In this document: positions 58,650 through 64,000 of the stretch, one piece after another
Numbering within the stretch: the first letter of the stretch is position 1
How the letters are laid out: every line of letters begins with the position of its first letter
NCBI RefSeq assembly: GCF_048773025.1
Contig: NC_133544.1
Span: forward strand, 682,001-746,000
Length of the DNA: 64,000 bases
Reading direction: 5' to 3'
Source of the DNA: Camelus bactrianus
Lineage: Eukaryota; Chordata; Mammalia; Artiodactyla; Camelidae
Notes under the pieces: model-generated
The model's database searches: none
What the model was told of the DNA's origin: nothing
What the model saw: only the letters and a program-made list of their open reading frames with translations
Translations under genes and position numbers: made by a program

Positions 58650-61600
58650 GCTGAGGTGAGGCCTGGGTGGGGTTCTGGCCTCCATGCCCCTTCGGAAATC
58701 CTTGCCCTGTAGGGCATTGCCTGGCCTAACTCTCCTCCCTCCTGGTCACTGTCACACACTGGCCACCTCCCATTCCCTGTTGTGCAGAGGGGCTGTCCCC
58801 TCTCTCTGTGGATCTTCTACCTCCCTGCTTCACTGTGACCCCCAACGCCACACCCAGTTTCCTGGCTTCACCAGAGCCTGAGCTCCCAGCCCTCTCTCCA
58901 TTCTGCACCCCTAACCTTTACCTCATCTCCCCTTGACACACCCATCTCCCAAAACAAAACGTCATCTCTGGTTCTGTCCAGGCCCTGTCCCCATGGAGGG
59001 TGCTGGAAACCATCCTCTGACAGGGCCCCAGAGCTTCTGACCGCCCCACAAAGGCCTTCAGCCCTGACAGCATGCAGTCACTCTGACCTCACCCTTCCTG
59101 AAGTCCACCTACCCACCATCGGACCAGCCTGGGCCTGGCACTGGGAAGAGGGAGGAAAGCCATGAGTGCTCCCATCCCAAAACCCCCACCTAACCTGCCC
59201 TCTGCCTCCCCGACCAGGCCTGAGCTGGGGCGAGGCTGCGAGCTCCCAGGACCACAGTGCAGCCTCGGTTAGGGTAGCACACTGGACCCCACACTCCCAC
59301 CTACCTGGGACTCCGTCTCTGAGGTTGCAGTTCTACCCTTGCCTGGAGCTCTGCAAGCCCTGGGACCCACAAGTTTCAGACCCTGTCCTGGTCCGCTCAG
59401 TGCCAGGCTGTCCGCTGCCCTCAGCAGGGGGTCGCCCACCCTGCTCTGGTGGGACTCCCTGCCTCCTGCCCACCCACACCAGCCTGCTCTGGCCTTGGCA
59501 TAGGGGCACCTTGGCATGGTTTCTGGAGCTGAGGCCACCAGCCCGACCACCCTCACCACCCCCACCCAGCCCTGGGTGTCTCCTTAGCCCGTGCCAGATG
59601 CAGCCAGGCCAGGCACTGCACAGGAGGGTAGTCCCAGCTTCCCTCATCTCCTGGCTGCATGATCCAGAGAGAGGCAGGACTGAGAGAAAGCTGGAGGGTG
59701 AAAGAGGGGGAGACGGGAGCATGGAGACACAGCCAGGGACAGACACATAGACATGGAGAAGCAGCAAGAGGGGAGGAAGGGCCCAGAGCCCTGGTGATGG
59801 AGAGGGGGGCAGGGGCACAGTATGCGGGCGGTGGAGGCCTCTCACAGCAGGTCCTGGGGCTCGGGCCACAGCCTGCACGTGCCACCTTGCAGATCCCTGA
59901 GAAGGCTGCCTGGGTGGGTGAGCTGGGCAGAGGTCAGCTCCACGGGGATGATGTGCTCAGGGGTGTGGTGAACCACGGGGTGTCTGCTAGTGTGGCTGGG
60001 ATGGGGTGCCTTCGCACACATCTACATGTGAGTGTGTCCACCTGGATATCTCTGGAAGGCGGGTGCACGAGGCCCTTCTCAGAGCAGCAGCCTTCTTGTG
60101 TTTCTGTGTTTCTGCCCAGCCCACACTCGCAGCTCCCCCAGGGCTCCCGGGGAGGTGGAGAGGTGAGCCAGGCTCCGCCTCCCTTCCACCCACCCGGCCC
60201 CAGGGATGACCCCCCCCCTCCACAATGGGACTCCAGACCCGCCTGGTGCTGGGAGTCAGAGTGAGGACGAGAGCCCCCCCCCCCGCCAAAAACCAGGGTG
60301 ATGACTCTCTTCCTGGCCTTCCCTGCTGTTATTACCGTTGCCATGCTCACAGCGTGCGCGGGTGTGGCGAGGATGCCAAGGGGGGGGCCAAGGGCCACGG
60401 GCGTCGGCCTCTGGTTGGTACACACAAGGTTTTTCCAGACACTGGACTCAGAGACGCACACACACTCCCTGAAACCCTCCCAAAGCTTCAGGCACAGACT
60501 GGCATGCCCTTCCAACTCCTCTGAGCTCCCCACCTATCCTGCCTGCCTGTGGGGGTAGGGACCCCTCAAGCTGCAGCCCCAGCATCCCCAGCTATGATGA
60601 GTGGACAGCTCCTGCCCACCCCACCCCGCCCCCGCCATGGCCAGGCACACCCCCAAGTGAGGCTTGGCCAGGTGCCAGTCAGGGCCCTGACAGCCTCCCC
60701 AGAGACCCGGGCCCCACCAGGTGCAAGCTTCTTGCTTTCATCAGCTCACCTGGCCCAGGATGCACTTGTGGAAGAGGAGCACTGACCTGGCCCAAGGTCA
60801 ACCTGACTGAAGACCACCAGGGGTTGGGGGGGGCCAGTTCAAGACCCAGATCTGCCCTGCCCGGCCCTGCATCCCTCCCCTACATTACTCTTTGGGGGCA
60901 CTCGTGGCATTTGTGGCACGAACAAATGGTAGAAATGGAAGACCTGGTGAACCAGTCAGCGCGCCCCAGGGTGCAGCCCCCATTGCTGCCTGCCCCACGG
61001 CCCTGCACTCGTCTCCCTCCCAGCACTGGCCAGAGGGAGGTGCGGGGGCTGCGTCTGGAGTGTGACAGACAGAGTGGCCAGGACAGCTGGTTGCCCCAGG
61101 CTGCCTCTGCGCCCAGAAGGTCCACCCTGCACCAAGGTAGCGTGAGGGCATGCAGGGCCCTGAGACCTGGAGGAGGCCACTGCGGACTTCTGGCTGCCCG
61201 GCCAAGGCCACCTCCATCTGCTCACCCTCTATCTGAACACTCCCACGCCCTTGCCTGTTCAAGCTCCACCCAGACTCAGCTGGGGACCCAGCAGCAACCA
61301 GCCAGGTCCCTGCAGCAGAATTCTGGATGGAGAGGGCCTGAATGGGGCCCCACAGCAGGGCTTGGGCTCCAGACACCCGGAGAACCAGTCAAGGCAGAGG
61401 AATCCGCCTGCAGCAGGGAAAGTTCTGCTCCTCAGGGCCGGCTGGCCTCCCTGCTCTGCCCCAATCCACTCCACTCCACACTGTGGTACTGGCCTCAGGC
61501 CTCTCTCCACCATCCTCGAAGCCTCCCAGCTGGTGCCCCAGTCTCCAGGACCCCTCCTCTGTGTGGACCTGCTGAGGGTTGTGGACAGGTGTAAGGATGT

Positions 61601-61730
61601 CCCCTGCTAGGGCTGGAGGCCAGCCGGGCCTGTCCCATGTTCCTGCACCCAGGTGCCTTGGGGAACTAACTTGTGCTCCAGGACACCCTCTGAGCCTGGG
61701 GACAGAGCTGGCTTCCCTGCCCCAAATCCA
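58650..61730. other. Intergenic DNA, no recognised gene
   Basis: Only chance frames. A C-run at about 60276-60288 and other homopolymers make the exact sequence uncertain there. The expected next gene (CRIP2) is not visible: no CRIP2 LIM segment is encoded on either strand. Confidence 0.5.
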
Positions 61731-61746
61731 CCCCTCCCTGCCCTTC

Positions 61747-61803
61747 CCCCAGGCCCCGCTGAGTCACAGACATTCAGACATTCCCAGGGCCTATTTTTAG
61801 CAG
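61747..61803. promoter_or_regulatory. Candidate enhancer: AP-1/MAF, TEAD and MEF2 motifs within 60 bp
   Basis: GCTGAGTCA (about 61757), ACATTCC (about 61776) and CTATTTTTAG (about 61791) lie close together in an otherwise GC-rich stretch. The combination is typical of muscle and vascular enhancers. Called by eye. Confidence 0.4.
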
Positions 61804-63104
61804 CTTTTCTCTCAGGACCCCCTGGCTGCCCTGAGGTCCTGCCCCAGGGTGGCTGTGACGTGGTGGGGGGGACTGGGCTCTGATCCTTTCCACCAGGCCT
61901 CAGCCTGGGAGGGGTCCTCTCCTCCCCTGGAAGCAGGAAAGGCATGCAAAGGGGCTGGGGTGGAGGGATGGGGGCATATACAACCTTGAAGTCCCTCAGG
62001 CAGCCCCACTCAGGGTCCACGGCTTGGCCAGATGGGTGCCTCTGCCTGCCTACAGCCACCCCAGGCTGAGCCTGGGTTCCAGAAATCTCTACATCCTGGG
62101 GACAAATCCCACGCAGTACCGCCTCAAATTCCAGCCTCACCAGTCCAGCAGCTTGGCGTGTTCATGGGCCCCAAATCCACCCACTGCCGCCAGCCAGACC
62201 CTGAGAAAATGTGCTGCCCACACCTGGCTGCGCTGGCCTCTAGCCAGTCCTTGCCTGGCCCAGCTCCCAACAGCTCAGAGCCAGGGTCACAGGCACTTGG
62301 TGATTTCTTGACACTCAGCCCCTGGGGCCACAGCCAGTGGCTGGTGAGCTGGTGCTTGGACTCAGGAACAGGAGAAAGTCATGCTCCCCCCAGTCATAAA
62401 GAAGTTCGGGGAGCCTATCCTGAGCTGGGTGGGGTCCTCAGGGAGCCGCCAGCAGGGGAGGGGCTGCCCAGCACTGATACCGGGGGACAGGGGTGGAGAC
62501 GGGGCCGGGGGTCACTGGCTCAGGGGAAGCTGGGCAGGGCTGGGAGGAAGATGCTGAAGGTCTAGGGTATGAGTCAGAGGATTCTGGGCCTCAGAGAAGT
62601 GAGGGCAGAGGGAGCTGCAGGCAGAGCAGGCCCGACAAAGATGACTGGCTGGGAGTACCAGCCAGGGCCCAGGTCAGAGATGGGGTACAAGGTGGGGCTT
62701 GGAGGGTCCTGGCAAGGAAGTGGGTAAGCCCGACCACGGAAGGTAGGGTTACTGCTGGGAAGCAGGGCGGTGGAGGAGGCCCGAGTGCTGCGCCCAGCCC
62801 TGGGGTTCTGGAGGGTAGGGAGATGGTTAGATGGCACCTTGGGGCCTCACTGGCTGGGCATGGGTTGGAGGACTAGGGGTGGAGGCCAGTCAGCGGGAGG
62901 TGGAGAAGGCGGCACACATGGATACAGGCGCCCATTCCCTCCTCCCCTGCACCTTGATGGGGCGCCCGAGGAAACACCTGGCTTGGGGGGAAGCTTCCGG
63001 GAGCTGGTGTCACCGAAGGAGCCCCGGCAGCGTAGGGCCAACCGCGGCCCCCACAGGCGGCACCCAGCGACCGCGCAGAGACCAGCAGTAGCGGCTCCGC
63101 CCCG

Positions 63105-63118
63105 GTTTCCATGACAAC
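63105..63118 (+). promoter_or_regulatory. RFX X-box-type motif in a CpG-rich stretch
   Basis: GTTTCCATGACAAC is one base from the symmetrical X-box. It lies in the CpG-rich block 62.95-63.3 kb. Confidence 0.4.
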
Positions 63119-63179
63119 CCTTCGGAAACAAACACAGAGGCGCGGCACACTCAGCCTGCAGGAAACGAAGGGGTGAGGA

Positions 63180-63195
63180 GCGGGGGGGGGGGGGG
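63180..63195 (+). repeat. Long G homopolymer
   Basis: A run of about 14 G. Its length in the assembly is not reliable. Confidence 0.8.
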
Positions 63196-64000
63196 CACTT
63201 CGTCCCAGGCTGGGCCCGGGCGATCCTCCCTCGAGGCGACACAGACACCCCTCACCCCTGCCCCCTGGCGACCCTTCATACAAGAATAGGCACCGCCCCT
63301 CTCCGGGTTTTGCGGGAAATCGCGTCTCCCTCCACGTAGCTTTCACTGGAGCCTCCCGAAGGAGGGCCCCGGCTGTGCTCTCAGCAGCCCCCCACCGCCT
63401 GGAGGGCAGGAATTTCCCATCTGACACCGTGAGCCCGCAGCGAAGGTGGGCCTAGGGGTGCTCAGGGAAGTCTGAATTTTTCCCCAAACACCCCCGAATA
63501 ATAGAGCCTTGGCCTGGCGGCAGGAAGGCCGGGACGGGGGGAGGAGGGGGAGATGTCCCAGCTCCACCTCTGAGCGCACATCGCACTTGCCCGAACCTCC
63601 CCTCTGCCTAGGGTGGAAACAGGGCGCCCCTGGGGTACCTGCTCCATGCGCCTCCCACTCCCAGTGCAGGCCAACCCACCCTGCACATCCTGGCTGCACA
63701 CCTGGCGCCAGCCAGGTGCGGGGAGACGCTGCTGTGGCCCACGCTGGGCGCCTGGACTGGCCAGGAGGAGGGTGCCCTGGCACTGCGGACACCTGACACC
63801 AGACACCGGAGCCGGCCGCTCCACCCCAGGGACACCGATGGCTGCTCGAAGGACAATGGGCCCAGCCTCCAGGCTGAGCTACGTCTGAGCCCGTGTACTG
63901 GACAGTGGGCCGCAGAGTGGCCTGTGCCAAGGGCTGGGGTGCCCAGAGCTGGCCTTGGAGAACAGGGCACATGGGGAGACGGCCACCTATGGTGCTGAGC

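Noticed and set aside
57700-64000. CRIP2 coding exons
   Set aside because: Searched for the two CRIP2 LIM segments by translation of both strands; none is present, so CRIP2 must lie beyond the right edge.

Overview
This is mammalian nuclear DNA, almost certainly from a camelid (camel, alpaca or llama type). The evidence is a dispersed tRNA-Ala-derived SINE of the camelid vic-1 type (about 11 copies, both strands), together with many LINE-1 3' ends and old MaLR LTR fossils in a GC-rich, gene-dense setting. Three host genes are recognisable, all on the minus strand: TMEM121 (one coding exon, 29175-30131), TEDC1 (eight coding exons, 45252-52565) and CRIP1 (four coding exons plus a 3' UTR exon, 55875-57492). 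In human, MTA1-CRIP2-CRIP1-TEDC1-TMEM121 lie in this order next to the 3' end of the immunoglobulin heavy-chain locus on 14q32.33. By synteny the left edge should face the IGH constant genes and 3' regulatory region, and CRIP2 should lie just beyond the right edge. No IGH coding exon is visible in the window.

Layout. 1-17.1 kb: a head-to-tail tandem array with a 7,958-bp unit, two full copies and about 15% of a third, nearly identical. Each unit carries three vic SINEs, a HAL1/L1-type LINE, a MaLR fragment, a CpG-rich segment and several CTCF-type motifs, most pointing left. 17.1-29 kb: an H3-3A processed pseudogene that holds a CTCF-like motif, old LINE and LTR pieces, and an orphan CpG-rich segment at 27.7-28.1 kb. 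29-33 kb: TMEM121 and its CpG-island promoter, with a right-pointing CTCF motif between them. 33-45 kb: a repeat-rich interval with an interstitial telomere-like array inside a SINE head, L1 ORF2 and 3' UTR pieces, and an RPS27 processed pseudogene with a perfect 13-bp target-site duplication. 45-53 kb: TEDC1 with a CpG-island, multi-CCAAT promoter. 53-56 kb: a diverged second copy of a piece of the TEDC1-proximal CpG island, an old L1 and a CT/CA microsatellite. 56-57.6 kb: CRIP1. 57.6-64 kb: non-coding DNA with candidate regulatory motif clusters.

How it fits together. The genes are not an operon; they are ordinary neighbours (a cardiac-expressed membrane protein, a centriole tubulin-complex subunit, a LIM protein) beside the IGH domain boundary. 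The most striking feature is the young tandem amplification of an 8-kb segment containing CTCF-type sites, exactly where the IGH 3' CTCF super-anchor lies in mouse and human. Left-pointing motifs in the array and a right-pointing one at TMEM121 give the divergent pattern of a domain boundary. Whether the array is real or an assembly artefact is the main question, because the copies differ at only one base that I detected.
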